Below are positions 41,726 through 50,048 of a stretch of DNA of 64,000 nucleotides, piece by piece. A program made the translations under genes and the position numbers. The stretch is from Fibrobacter sp. UWH6. Its GTDB lineage: Bacteria > Fibrobacterota > Fibrobacteria > Fibrobacterales > Fibrobacteraceae. Position 1 is the stretch's first letter; every line of letters starts with the position of its first letter. Where the stretch lies: the NCBI RefSeq assembly GCF_900142465.1, contig NZ_FRAX01000010.1:62001-126000 (forward strand), in the 5' to 3' direction. The notes beneath the pieces are model-generated. The model did not search any database and was not told the origin of the DNA. It was given only the letters and a program-made list of their open reading frames with translations.

Positions 41726-43618
41726 CTAAATAAATGCTTCAATACCTTCGCGGCACTTTTCCCACTGGGGGTTCTTCTTGCACAACAGATCCATCATCTT
41801 TTCGTAGGTGGCCGTGTTGGAGAAGCCCTTCCACAGGCGACGTTCCACAGATTCACCGCTATCCTTGTCGATGGTGGTGATGGTGTCGTAGTAGTTGGAG
41901 TTATCCTTGAATTCGCTGATGAGGATGCCCTTCAGATCGTCGGTGTAGATCTTGGCGGCATACTTCAGGATAGAATCGTTGAAGTTCAGTTCGTTTTCGA
42001 CCAGCCATTCGAAGTCCTGGATCGGATCACCGTAGATGAGCCAGTGCTTGAGGGCCAGAGCCACGACCAGGTCCTTGACGGCGCTACGGAAGATGAACTT
42101 GTCTTCAAGACGGCCGTTCCAGGTAATGCGGGTCAGCGGATTATCGTCGTTAGCTTCGATAGACACGCCCTTACCCGGGGTCACCTTACGGATCTTGATG
42201 GGCAGACGGCTCAGGAGCTGCCATGCCTTGGTGAAGGCGATAGTCTTGCGAACGAAATCGCGTTCCTTTTCGGGAGCCACGCGGACGAAGGCGCCGAAGC
42301 AACGCTGGTAAAGAGTTTCCTTGTCGAAGATGCAATCAGAAGAACGGCATTCAGAAAGCTTGCCATCCATCATGAACAGGGTCTTTGCAAGTTCCGGACG
42401 CATACGGACTTCCAGCTTACGGGTACGAGCCTTCAGGCGGACGCCATCCTTATAGACATAGGTAAAGCCTTCTTCCTGGTAACGCTGCCAGATGAAGAAC
42501 TGCAGATCGTCTGCAGCGCGCAGGTGGTAGCTGAATACCGGGTTCTGACGGTTGTTAGCCATGGTCACCTGGTTCAGGAAGCTATCGGCACCGGGATACG
42601 GAACCACAACCTTCACGAGAACGTAGGGGTTCACCGGCTTCTTGCTCTTCTTGGCGTACTGTTCGTAGGTGAACAGGGACTGAGCACCGTTAATAATCTT
42701 GGGGCGTTCAATGAACAGCACCTTCTTGCCGTCACGATCCTTCAGGCGCAGGTCATCGCCGGTAAGGGTCATACCGTTGTGCAGGAACGGGAAGTCGTCC
42801 ACGTTCACATTCTGGTCGTCGGCGCGTTCCATGGTCTGGAAGGCATCGATAAGGGCTGCGTTGGTATGAGTGAGGTTACCAAGATAGGTACGGATATTGG
42901 AGCTGACGATAGCCATGTTGTGCTTTGTCTTGAGGCGCTTGCCCAATGCAACATGGTAGTCGAAAATGGTACGGATGGGGCAGAAACCGAGGAAGAGTTC
43001 ACCGTGATCGCTGGTGAGGTGCAGCGGTTCGGATTCCATGACGATTTCGAGCTTGTCGTCGGCGGAGCGGAAGTCGCGGGTCAGGTCATCGTGTTCGGCA
43101 ACGATTTCCAGCTTGGCCTTGATTTCGTCCTTCCAGAGGGTAAGCTTACGGCGCATGTCCTTAAGGGTACGTTCCAGTTCGGAGTCGGTAATATCGCGGC
43201 TGGCGCGGGTGCGGAGCACGGTGATTTCCAGAGTTTCCATGTAGGGGCGGCTTGCCGGTGCATCGGAATCTTCTTCTTCGGCATCATCGGAAATCTTGTT
43301 GACAGCCCAGGGGTCGGCTTCTTCACGGAGAGACATGAAGAACGGATTGGAAGGATCGCTGGTACGGAACACGGCGATCTGCAACTGCTTCAGGTCGGCA
43401 TTCAGGTGAGCCACAACCTTTTCGAGGGGAGTATCTTCATCCAGGAAGATGAAGAATTCCATAAAGCCCTGGGAGTATTGGAATCCATGGAAGCAACCAT
43501 TTTCATCCAGGTTTAGGTGCCGAAGTGCCTTGATTCGATCAGTAGGATCGTTAGGGTTAAGACTCAAAAGGCTAGCTACAAATGCTAGACGGCGTTCCTG
43601 TGATTTGGTCAATTCCAT
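41726..43618 (-). CDS. AIPR-family protein (putative abortive infection/phage resistance)
   Basis: A 630-residue protein. The central region fits the AIPR family (PF10592): FPFLHNGMTLTGDD, FIERPKIINGAQSLFTYEQ, VLVKVVVPYPGADSFLNQVTMANNRQNPV and FSYHLRAADDLQFFIWQRY, which contain the Asn-Gly and Ala-Asn-Asn-Arg-Gln features of that family. The N-terminal 130 residues have no known domain and contain an acidic run (DDAEEEDSD). AIPR proteins are associated with restriction-modification and abortive infection against phages; their biochemistry is poorly known. The gene is solitary, with its own promoter-like region upstream and a GAGG site before ATG 43618. No methylase or nuclease partner lies alongside. 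A defence role is by family, not proven. Confidence 0.75.
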   Translation of the reverse strand: MELTKSQERRLAFVASLLSLNPNDPTDRIKALRHLNLDENGCFHGFQYSQGFMEFFIFLDEDTPLEKVVAHLNADLKQLQIAVFRTSDPSNPFFMSLREEADPWAVNKISDDAEEEDSDAPASRPYMETLEITVLRTRASRDITDSELERTLKDMRRKLTLWKDEIKAKLEIVAEHDDLTRDFRSADDKLEIVMESEPLHLTSDHGELFLGFCPIRTIFDYHVALGKRLKTKHNMAIVSSNIRTYLGNLTHTNAALIDAFQTMERADDQNVNVDDFPFLHNGMTLTGDDLRLKDRDGKKVLFIERPKIINGAQSLFTYEQYAKKSKKPVNPYVLVKVVVPYPGADSFLNQVTMANNRQNPVFSYHLRAADDLQFFIWQRYQEEGFTYVYKDGVRLKARTRKLEVRMRPELAKTLFMMDGKLSECRSSDCIFDKETLYQRCFGAFVRVAPEKERDFVRKTIAFTKAWQLLSRLPIKIRKVTPGKGVSIEANDDNPLTRITWNGRLEDKFIFRSAVKDLVVALALKHWLIYGDPIQDFEWLVENELNFNDSILKYAAKIYTDDLKGILISEFKDNSNYYDTITTIDKDSGESVERRLWKGFSNTATYEKMMDLLCKKNPQWEKCREGIEAFI

Positions 43619-43920
43619 TTTTTTCCTCAGTATGATACACTAAAAAGTCCGGTACTAATGATGTACCTTCCAATTTGTCATATTTATATATAAAAAATAG
43701 CTTCAAATCCCCCCCTTTGAGCACAATTTTCAAAAAACTTTTAATTTTTTTTGAAAAAAATTGACGTTTTCATAAACATTTGAGCACTAATTATAGAAAA
43801 ACACTCAAATCATTACCTCTAACCGTACGAAAAATGTAAGATGGATTTTAGCATTTTTTCGGCCGATGTCGCTCCAACGCAACTTAAAAATACTATGATT
43901 AAAGCTATAGGAGATACGTT
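43619..43920. promoter_or_regulatory. AT-rich divergent promoter region with repeated TTTGAGCAC boxes
   Basis: This 302-base gap separates the divergent AIPR and LRR genes. TTTGAGCAC occurs at 43716-43724 and 43779-43787, 63 bases apart (six helical turns), and a reversed ACTCAAA lies at about 43803-43809. A TATATATAAAT box faces AIPR and a TACTAT box at about 43891 faces the LRR gene. No gene was found. The repeated boxes look like binding sites for a regulator of the AIPR gene. Confidence 0.45.
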
Positions 43921-44673
43921 ATGAATTTGCTCGATGTTATTGCCAAGGCCAAAGCCGACAAGTCCAAATCACTGGATCTGTCGCAGCAGAATATTCGTCT
44001 GCTCCCTCCGGAACTGTTCGAACTGGATTCCCTCGAGGAACTGGTTCTAGACCGTAATATGCTGGTAGAACTGCCCGATGACATCGGCAAGCTCAAGAAC
44101 CTTAAAAAGCTTTCCGTCAGCGAAAACGACCTGATGGAACTTCCCGAAACCATTGGCGAATTGACCCAGCTGGAACACCTGTACCTGGGTTACAACAGCC
44201 TGTCTGAACTGCCGGATTCCGTAGGTAACCTCAAGAACCTGCAGCAGGTGAACATCGCCAAGAACCAGCTGCTGGACCTGACCGACAAAATCGGCTCCTG
44301 GACCAAGGTGACCAAGCTGAGTCTCCACGACAACATGCTGGCCGAAATTCCCGCATCTCTGGGCAAGCTCTCCAAGCTGAAAAAACTCTATCTTGACAAT
44401 AACGATCTCACCAGCATCCCCGCCACCCTGGGCAAGCTGGAATCCCTGGAAATTCTCATGATCTCCGGCAACAGCCTGGGAGCAATTCCTTCTGAATTCG
44501 GCAACCTCAAGAACCTGAAGGAACTGGTCCTGGACGCAAACCAGCTGGAATCCCTGCCCGAAAGCCTGGCCGAATGCGAAAAGCTGGAAACCATCTCCGT
44601 CATGGAAAACCCCATGGAAGGCGGCGTTCCTCGCATCCTGTTGGACAAGAAGAACCTGAAAATCGACCAGTAA
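43921..44673 (+). CDS. Leucine-rich repeat protein, 250 residues
   Basis: Nearly the whole protein consists of about nine to ten 23-residue leucine-rich repeats of the bacterial LxxLxLxxNxLxxLPxxIGxLxxL type, such as LKKLSVSENDLMELPETIGEL and LEHLYLGYNSLSELPDSVGNL. There is no signal peptide or membrane helix, so it appears cytoplasmic. A GGAG site lies before ATG 43921. Such proteins usually bind partner proteins; function here is unknown. It lies 39 bases before an S41 protease lipoprotein gene on the same strand, but the two are unlikely to act together, being in different compartments. Confidence 0.88.
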   Translation: MNLLDVIAKAKADKSKSLDLSQQNIRLLPPELFELDSLEELVLDRNMLVELPDDIGKLKNLKKLSVSENDLMELPETIGELTQLEHLYLGYNSLSELPDSVGNLKNLQQVNIAKNQLLDLTDKIGSWTKVTKLSLHDNMLAEIPASLGKLSKLKKLYLDNNDLTSIPATLGKLESLEILMISGNSLGAIPSEFGNLKNLKELVLDANQLESLPESLAECEKLETISVMENPMEGGVPRILLDKKNLKIDQ

Positions 44674-44712
44674 TCATTAGCTTAGCGATTAAAGGTTAAA
44701 GACTAAAGGGTT

Positions 44713-46044
44713 ATGCAGAAGCTTTCTACAGAAACCGGTGTGAAGAACATTCCATCGGTTTTTTCTTTTTTTATCGGTATGCTTATTATCGCCAACCTCT
44801 GGGGTTGCGGTGATTTTATGCACCCCGTAGAAAGCACCCCCGCCCCCACAGAGTACACCTACAATTACTGGCTCCTGGAACGGACCTACCTCTTCGAAGA
44901 GGAACTGGAAAAACTGGAACCGGAAGGGGATTCCGTTCAAACCCTGTATGAAGTCCTGGACGACCCATTCACCCGATACGTGGCCCCGTCCAAGAGCGAG
45001 CAGACTTCCATCTCCATCAACACCAGCATCGTCCCCGGTTCTCTAGGCATGGAATACGTGCTCTACGCTAACCAGCCATACCCCTTGCGCATTAAGCGGG
45101 TCTACCCCAATGGTCCTGCAGGGCGCGCAGGAATTCGCCGCTGGGGTTACATCATGGAAGTCAACGGCAAGAGCCTTCTGCAAACCGAGACATTTTCTTA
45201 TAGCGCCGCCTACAACACCTACGATTCCGTCCTGAATTACAACAAGTCCATTGAATTGAAGGTCGCCTACGAAGACGACACCCTTTCTTACAAGATGGAA
45301 AAGGAAGACGTTTACGCCCCCACCGTTTTCGTAGATACCACAATCGACGGAACCATCGTGGTTACCATCACCGAGTTCAAACAAACTACCGCCGACAAGG
45401 AAAAGGGATCGTATGGCGAACTGAAAGCCTATCTTGATTCCACGCGGAATTACAGCAAGCCCAGAATACTGGACCTGAGAAACAACCCGGGCGGACATGT
45501 AACCCAGTGCGTCAACATGGCGGATCTATTCATAAAGTCCGGACCCATTTCTACCCGAAGCTGGAGAACTTTTAACGGCGACGGGACTCCTGTCAAAAAG
45601 TCAAATACATCTAACGCCATTTCCGGAGACGCAGGCGAAGAAGGAAAGTTCCTGGCCCTGGTCAACGGAGGAAGCGCCAGCTGCGCGGAAATCTTTACTG
45701 CAGCCATCGCCGAGGGCGCTGGCATCCCTGTTGCCGGCGACACTACCTACGGCAAGGGCATCGGGCAGACCACCTGGAACACCATGGCAGGCGGCCTCGC
45801 CATTATCACCAACCTGGAATTTTTGACACCCAAGGGGAACTCCTACCACAGAATCGGAATCATTCCCGACTACCCCTGTCAAAGCGTCGACTTGAATTGC
45901 GGCATGAAAGCCCTAGAAAAATATTACGGGAAAAAGTTCTCCGATTCCGAAGACGATAAAGTTTCGAAGAAGGCCATTAGCCCCAGCAAACCATCTATCG
46001 GTGGTGCTTTCATAGAAAGTGAAGAACCTTTTCTTATATTTTGA
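44713..46044 (+). CDS. S41-family C-terminal processing protease, lipoprotein
   Basis: A 443-residue lipoprotein (NLWGC, Cys32). A N-terminal helical segment is followed by LDDPFTRYVAP, a PDZ domain (YPLRIKRVYPNGPAGRAGIRRWG to about residue 165) and the S41 core. The catalytic Ser is in NGGSASCAEIFTAA and the Lys is in GDTTYGKGIGQT, matching the Ser-Lys dyad of CtpA/Prc. LDLRNNPGGHV is also typical. Such proteases trim or degrade periplasmic proteins. The next gene, 41 bases downstream, encodes a second enzyme of the same type with its own lipobox. This copy likely arose by tandem duplication followed by divergence, as the two are only distantly similar. Confidence 0.88.
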   Translation: MQKLSTETGVKNIPSVFSFFIGMLIIANLWGCGDFMHPVESTPAPTEYTYNYWLLERTYLFEEELEKLEPEGDSVQTLYEVLDDPFTRYVAPSKSEQTSISINTSIVPGSLGMEYVLYANQPYPLRIKRVYPNGPAGRAGIRRWGYIMEVNGKSLLQTETFSYSAAYNTYDSVLNYNKSIELKVAYEDDTLSYKMEKEDVYAPTVFVDTTIDGTIVVTITEFKQTTADKEKGSYGELKAYLDSTRNYSKPRILDLRNNPGGHVTQCVNMADLFIKSGPISTRSWRTFNGDGTPVKKSNTSNAISGDAGEEGKFLALVNGGSASCAEIFTAAIAEGAGIPVAGDTTYGKGIGQTTWNTMAGGLAIITNLEFLTPKGNSYHRIGIIPDYPCQSVDLNCGMKALEKYYGKKFSDSEDDKVSKKAISPSKPSIGGAFIESEEPFLIF

Positions 46045-46085
46045 ACGTTGGGTTAGAAAGTCTGGGTTAGTTTTTTGAGGATGAA

Positions 46086-47504
46086 ATGAAGAACAAAAGT
46101 TTATCTATAGCAAGCATTGCTGCGTTGACCATGGGTTTCCTGATGTGGGGCTGTACCGAAAACAGCAGCAGCGCCACAAAGGAAATCACGGACCAGGACA
46201 GGGAATCCATCTATTACCAGGAACTCCTGCACAATCATTTTCTGTTAAGCGCCTATTATTACGACGCCCACCTCAAAAATGAACTGAACAGCGATCCCGA
46301 CGTCTACTTCAAGGTACTCTTTACCGCCGACTTCTCCAAGGGTGCCTGCACATCTCGTTATGCAGACGTCTGCGGCATGTACAACCAGATGAGCGACAGG
46401 TACACCCGCTATTACGACCCCGAGTTCTCTGACGGCATCATGAAGGCCCTGACCGAATCTCCAGAAAGCGTGGGTATCGGCGCCGAGGTTGACGTTATCG
46501 ACAACGCACTGGTATTTACCGAAATCTTCCGCAATTCCCCCGCCTATTTCGCAGGGCTGCAGGAAGGCGACATCATCACCGCGGTAAACTACCGAACCAT
46601 CACAAGCCAGGCCGATTACGAAGAGGCAATTCAGGGGCAAAAGCTGGACATCATCAAGATTGCATACATCCGCGACGGAGAATCCCACACCGCCGTGATC
46701 CAGCTGGACTCATTTAACGCCCCTACAGTCCATCTGGCATACAAAAGCGGCATCCCTGTCATTACCATCGATGAATTTACCGACATTACCGCAAACGAAT
46801 ACGGAACCTATGGAGAATTCCATGAACGCCTCCAGAAGATTGTAGACAACGGCGACAAATCCCTCATCATCGACTTGCGCGACAATGGTGGCGGCACAAT
46901 CGAACACTGTGAAAATGCATCGGCAGACCTGCTTTCCAAGGGAGAAAAACTGGCCACATTCGTTGAAGCCACCTGGGATTCCGTTCAAAGCGGAATTCAG
47001 AACAAGATTGTTCAAAAATTCGACACCACCACGGATTACGCAGAAGTCGACGGCATCGGCAAGGACCTGTATGTGGTATTCCTGGCCAACGAGAATACCG
47101 CCAGCTGCTCTGAAATCATGTTGATGAACATTACCAGCAACAAGGCCTCCCCCATTGTAGGAACCACCACCTACGGCAAGGGCATCGGCCAGGGTTATAG
47201 CGAAACCTTCGCAGGAGGAATCTTCGGTATTACCGACGCCCACATCTTTGACAAGAACGGGGAAACATACCACTCCTTCGGAATCGAGCCCGACCACCTC
47301 ATCTACGACCCCGACAAGCAAATGGCCAAGGCTGTAGAAATTGCCACCCTACGCACAGAAAAAAGAACAGCCGGTTACGGCAAGGTCTCTACAGGAAACT
47401 TCGACAAGGAAGCAGCCGGAGAAAGCAGCGAGGCAAAGGTTCTTGACCGCGACTATATCCGCCGCGGCGCAGGAAGCTTCAGATTCAAGAAAGTAGCGAA
47501 TTAG
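46086..47504 (+). CDS. Second S41-family protease lipoprotein
   Basis: A 472-residue lipoprotein (LMWGC, Cys23). After a helical start come MYNQMSDRYTRYYDPE, a PDZ domain (VFTEIFRNSPAYFAGLQEGDIITAV) and the protease core. The Ser is in NENTASCSEIMLM, the Lys in GTTTYGKGIGQG, and DLRDNGGGTIEHC precedes them. The C-terminus carries an extra 90 residues with a charged tail. A GAGGATG site precedes the ATG. It forms a tandem pair with the preceding S41 gene; the pair may process different envelope substrates. Its end lies six bases before the convergent M23 gene. Confidence 0.88.
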   Translation: MKNKSLSIASIAALTMGFLMWGCTENSSSATKEITDQDRESIYYQELLHNHFLLSAYYYDAHLKNELNSDPDVYFKVLFTADFSKGACTSRYADVCGMYNQMSDRYTRYYDPEFSDGIMKALTESPESVGIGAEVDVIDNALVFTEIFRNSPAYFAGLQEGDIITAVNYRTITSQADYEEAIQGQKLDIIKIAYIRDGESHTAVIQLDSFNAPTVHLAYKSGIPVITIDEFTDITANEYGTYGEFHERLQKIVDNGDKSLIIDLRDNGGGTIEHCENASADLLSKGEKLATFVEATWDSVQSGIQNKIVQKFDTTTDYAEVDGIGKDLYVVFLANENTASCSEIMLMNITSNKASPIVGTTTYGKGIGQGYSETFAGGIFGITDAHIFDKNGETYHSFGIEPDHLIYDPDKQMAKAVEIATLRTEKRTAGYGKVSTGNFDKEAAGESSEAKVLDRDYIRRGAGSFRFKKVAN

Positions 47505-47510
47505 CACCTG

Positions 47511-48824
47511 TTACAGGTTTCGCATACGGACCATGACATCCGTCGTATCATTGGCCTTGACCGCAGGAGCGGCCAGGGTCTTTTCAATTTCTCCACGGAT
47601 TTCGGCAACCTGTTTTTGCAGGCGGCCCAGGCGTTCCCCTTCCAGTTTGGGAGTCGCAATCATGGTCTTGCTGGTGGGATTGATCCAGGCGCCCTTCTCG
47701 TTCTTGAAACCGAAGTGCAGATGGGGGCCGGTGCTACGACCGGTGTTACCCACGCGGCCGATAACCTGACGGGGAGCCACCTTGGCACCGACACCTACAC
47801 CGCGAACAGACAGGTGCATGTACCAGCTCTGGGAATTGTCGCGATGGCGGATTGCAATCTTGTTACCGCTTAAATCATCATAACCCGAAACCACGACCAC
47901 ACCTTCGGCCACGGCATAAACCGGAGTGCCCGTGGGGTTACCATAGTCAATACCGTGATGGCTCTTGCGCTGGCCTGTAATGGGGTGAATTCGGGAGCCA
48001 TAGGGGCTTGTTACGTGGAGACGGTCCAAGGGGTAACGCAGACCGTCATAGACCAGGGCTTCGCCCTTTTCGGTATAGTGGGCGTTAAAGGAACTCTTGG
48101 GATCCGGATCCTCGTAGCGGAAGGCTTCGTGATGGCCCACAATGCGACCGTCGAATTCGGCATAGACCACCTTGCCGCTAATCCAGATAGAATCCTGATA
48201 GAACGTCTCTTCCAGAAGGATACGGAACTTGTCGCCGGCACGGGCCAGAGGGAAGGCCACCTTGCACTGGAGCACGCCACTGACGATACCCACCATGCGG
48301 CCAGGAATGCCCACCTTGAACAGGGTGCCGTTCAGGGTGCTGCCTTCGGTAAGAGCACCCTCGAAAATAGACATGCGGCGGGTCACCGGCTTTTCGATAC
48401 GGCTATAGACGTAGCCCGTATCCGTCTTGCTCATCATGTGGATGGTGGCGGGAGAAGTGGCATAGCGGAATCGCTGAACGCTGCCTGTAGAATCCAGGGC
48501 GGCAAAGAAGACCTGCCCCACACGCATCTTGGAAAGTTCCACGCTATCCTGCATGCCAAGCACCAGCTTGCCGCGTTCCTTTTCGTTAATATGCATGCGG
48601 GAAAGCACCTGGAACAAGCCATCGCCAGCACGGACCGTATCATTTTCTACAATCCAGTTTCCGGGAAGCATCTGGGACTGTTCTATAGCCTGATTCAGGG
48701 AATCGATTTTGGCCTGAAGGGCGACACCCTCTGCCTGCAACTGCAGGATCTTTTCCTGTTCGTTACAACCCCAAAGGGTGATGACGCAAATGACTACCGC
48801 AAATTTTATAAAGAAACGGAACAC
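47511..48824 (-). CDS. M23-family murein endopeptidase lipoprotein
   Basis: A 437-residue lipoprotein (VITLWGC, Cys20). A short coiled coil (ILQLQAEGVALQAKIDSLNQ) leads to a LysM/OapA-like domain (ENDTVRAGDGLFQVLSRM) and then the LytM domain: SPYGSRIHPITGQRKSHHGIDYG with zinc ligands His and Asp, and GRVGNTGRSTGPHLHFGFK with HLHFG. These peptidases cut peptide cross-links in murein or activate amidases. I start at GTG 48824, with GAGG six bases upstream; it gives a clean lipoprotein signal, while earlier starts add a non-signal sequence. The gene is alone between the S41 pair and the FKBP gene. Confidence 0.88.
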   Translation of the reverse strand: MFRFFIKFAVVICVITLWGCNEQEKILQLQAEGVALQAKIDSLNQAIEQSQMLPGNWIVENDTVRAGDGLFQVLSRMHINEKERGKLVLGMQDSVELSKMRVGQVFFAALDSTGSVQRFRYATSPATIHMMSKTDTGYVYSRIEKPVTRRMSIFEGALTEGSTLNGTLFKVGIPGRMVGIVSGVLQCKVAFPLARAGDKFRILLEETFYQDSIWISGKVVYAEFDGRIVGHHEAFRYEDPDPKSSFNAHYTEKGEALVYDGLRYPLDRLHVTSPYGSRIHPITGQRKSHHGIDYGNPTGTPVYAVAEGVVVVSGYDDLSGNKIAIRHRDNSQSWYMHLSVRGVGVGAKVAPRQVIGRVGNTGRSTGPHLHFGFKNEKGAWINPTSKTMIATPKLEGERLGRLQKQVAEIRGEIEKTLAAPAVKANDTTDVMVRMRNL

Positions 48825-48918
48825 AAACACCTCGACTATACAAGCTGCATTGTCAAATCTGCGAACCCTCAAAAAGCATCACATAAAATGCAGCTATTTC
48901 AGTTAACAAGCGCAAGAT

Positions 48919-48951
48919 AAAAAAAGACCTCTCCCTTTGTTTGGAGAGGTC
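48919..48951 (-). terminator. Rho-independent terminator of the FKBP gene
   Basis: GACCTCTCC (48926-48934) pairs with GGAGAGGTC (48943-48951) and on the - strand is followed by a seven-T run. It lies 29 bases after the FKBP stop codon. Confidence 0.85.
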
Positions 48952-48979
48952 CTCAAATCATAAAAGATTTCAGCGCAAA

Positions 48980-49921
48980 TTACTGTGCAGCGGCCGGAGC
49001 TTCTGCAGCAGCGGCGGGAGCAGCAGCCGGTGCAGCGGCAGCGGGTGCTTCTGCAGCGGGCTTAGCTTCAGCCTTGGGAGCTGCGGGCTTTGCAGCCTTA
49101 GCGGCGGGAGCCTTCTTTTCAGCCTTAGCGGGCTTCACTTCAGCCTTTGCTTCTTCCTTTGCGGGTTCAGCCTTGGGTTCGTCAGCAGAGTGGGTGTCGA
49201 TCAATTCCATTTCGAACACGAGAGTGCTGTTACCCGGAATCTGCGGGCCACGACCACGGGGACCGTAAGCGATATCGCTGGGGATCCATGCGGTAACCTT
49301 TTCGCCAACCTTCATGAGCTTCAGCATTTCGGTCCAACCCGGAATCACTGCGCCAATGGGGAATTCCAGAGGTTCGCCACGATCGACGGAGCTATCGAAC
49401 TTGGTGCCATCCAGGAGAGTACCGGTATAGTGAACCTTGACGATGTGGCCATCGGCAGGAGTTGCACCAGTACCTTCGGTAATTACCTTGTACTGAAGGC
49501 CGCTTTCGGTGGTAACGACACCTTCAGCAGTCTTGTTCTGAGCGAGGAAAGCTTCACCAGCAGCCTTGTTGTTGGCGGCAGCGATGCTATCCTTCATTTC
49601 CTTTTCCTTCTGACGGGACTGAGAAAGGTCGGTCAGGGTCTGGAAAATAACGGAATCGTTCATCAGGAAGCTTGCGGAATCTTCATTATAGCGTTCCTTG
49701 AAAGCCTGGATAAACACGTCGATGTCCAGATCGATGGAGTCGCGAGTCACCAGCTGGAAGTGAGCCTGGTTACCAAAGTGAGCACCGAGAGCGTAGCTAT
49801 ACTTATCCTTTTCAGTAACGAGAGCAGTCTTTTTTGCGGGAGCGGAACCCTGGCACAGCTGATCACAACCAGTCATAGCAAGAGCAATTGCACCTGCAGC
49901 AAGAAGCATTTTTTTGTTCAT
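48980..49921 (-). CDS. FKBP-type peptidyl-prolyl isomerase lipoprotein with Ala/Pro/Lys-rich tail
   Basis: A 313-residue lipoprotein (LAMTGC, Cys19). An N-terminal dimerisation-type helical domain (KDKYSYALGAHFG to about 130) precedes a full FKBP domain: SGLQYKVITEGTGATPADGH, VHYTGTLLDGTKFDSSVDRG, IPGWTEMLKLMKVGEK, IPGNSTLVFEMELI. This is the layout of FkpA/Mip foldases that assist periplasmic proteins. After about residue 245 a 65-residue tail of Ala, Pro, Lys and Glu (EPAKEEAKAEVKPAKAEKK) ends in Gln. Such tails are flexible and may tether or span the periplasm. An AGAGGAA site precedes the ATG. Confidence 0.93.
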   Translation of the reverse strand: MNKKMLLAAGAIALAMTGCDQLCQGSAPAKKTALVTEKDKYSYALGAHFGNQAHFQLVTRDSIDLDIDVFIQAFKERYNEDSASFLMNDSVIFQTLTDLSQSRQKEKEMKDSIAAANNKAAGEAFLAQNKTAEGVVTTESGLQYKVITEGTGATPADGHIVKVHYTGTLLDGTKFDSSVDRGEPLEFPIGAVIPGWTEMLKLMKVGEKVTAWIPSDIAYGPRGRGPQIPGNSTLVFEMELIDTHSADEPKAEPAKEEAKAEVKPAKAEKKAPAAKAAKPAAPKAEAKPAAEAPAAAAPAAAPAAAAEAPAAAQ

Positions 49922-50048
49922 TTCATTCCTCTTTTTTTGTTAGACGAGTGGAAAAATAACAAAATGCGGCTTCAAAAGACAATCTGTAACGCATTTTTAC
50001 CAAAAGATTTTCATATATTGCACTTTATTAAAAAAGTAAGGAATTTAT

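Noticed and set aside
41675-43516. 613-codon open frame antisense to the AIPR gene
   Set aside because: The AIPR frame has family motifs, promoter, ribosome site and terminator; the + frame has none.
49922-50048. Possible glmS ribozyme leader
   Set aside because: The gap before glmS is 127 bases, shared with a divergent promoter, and I saw no ribozyme-like pairing.
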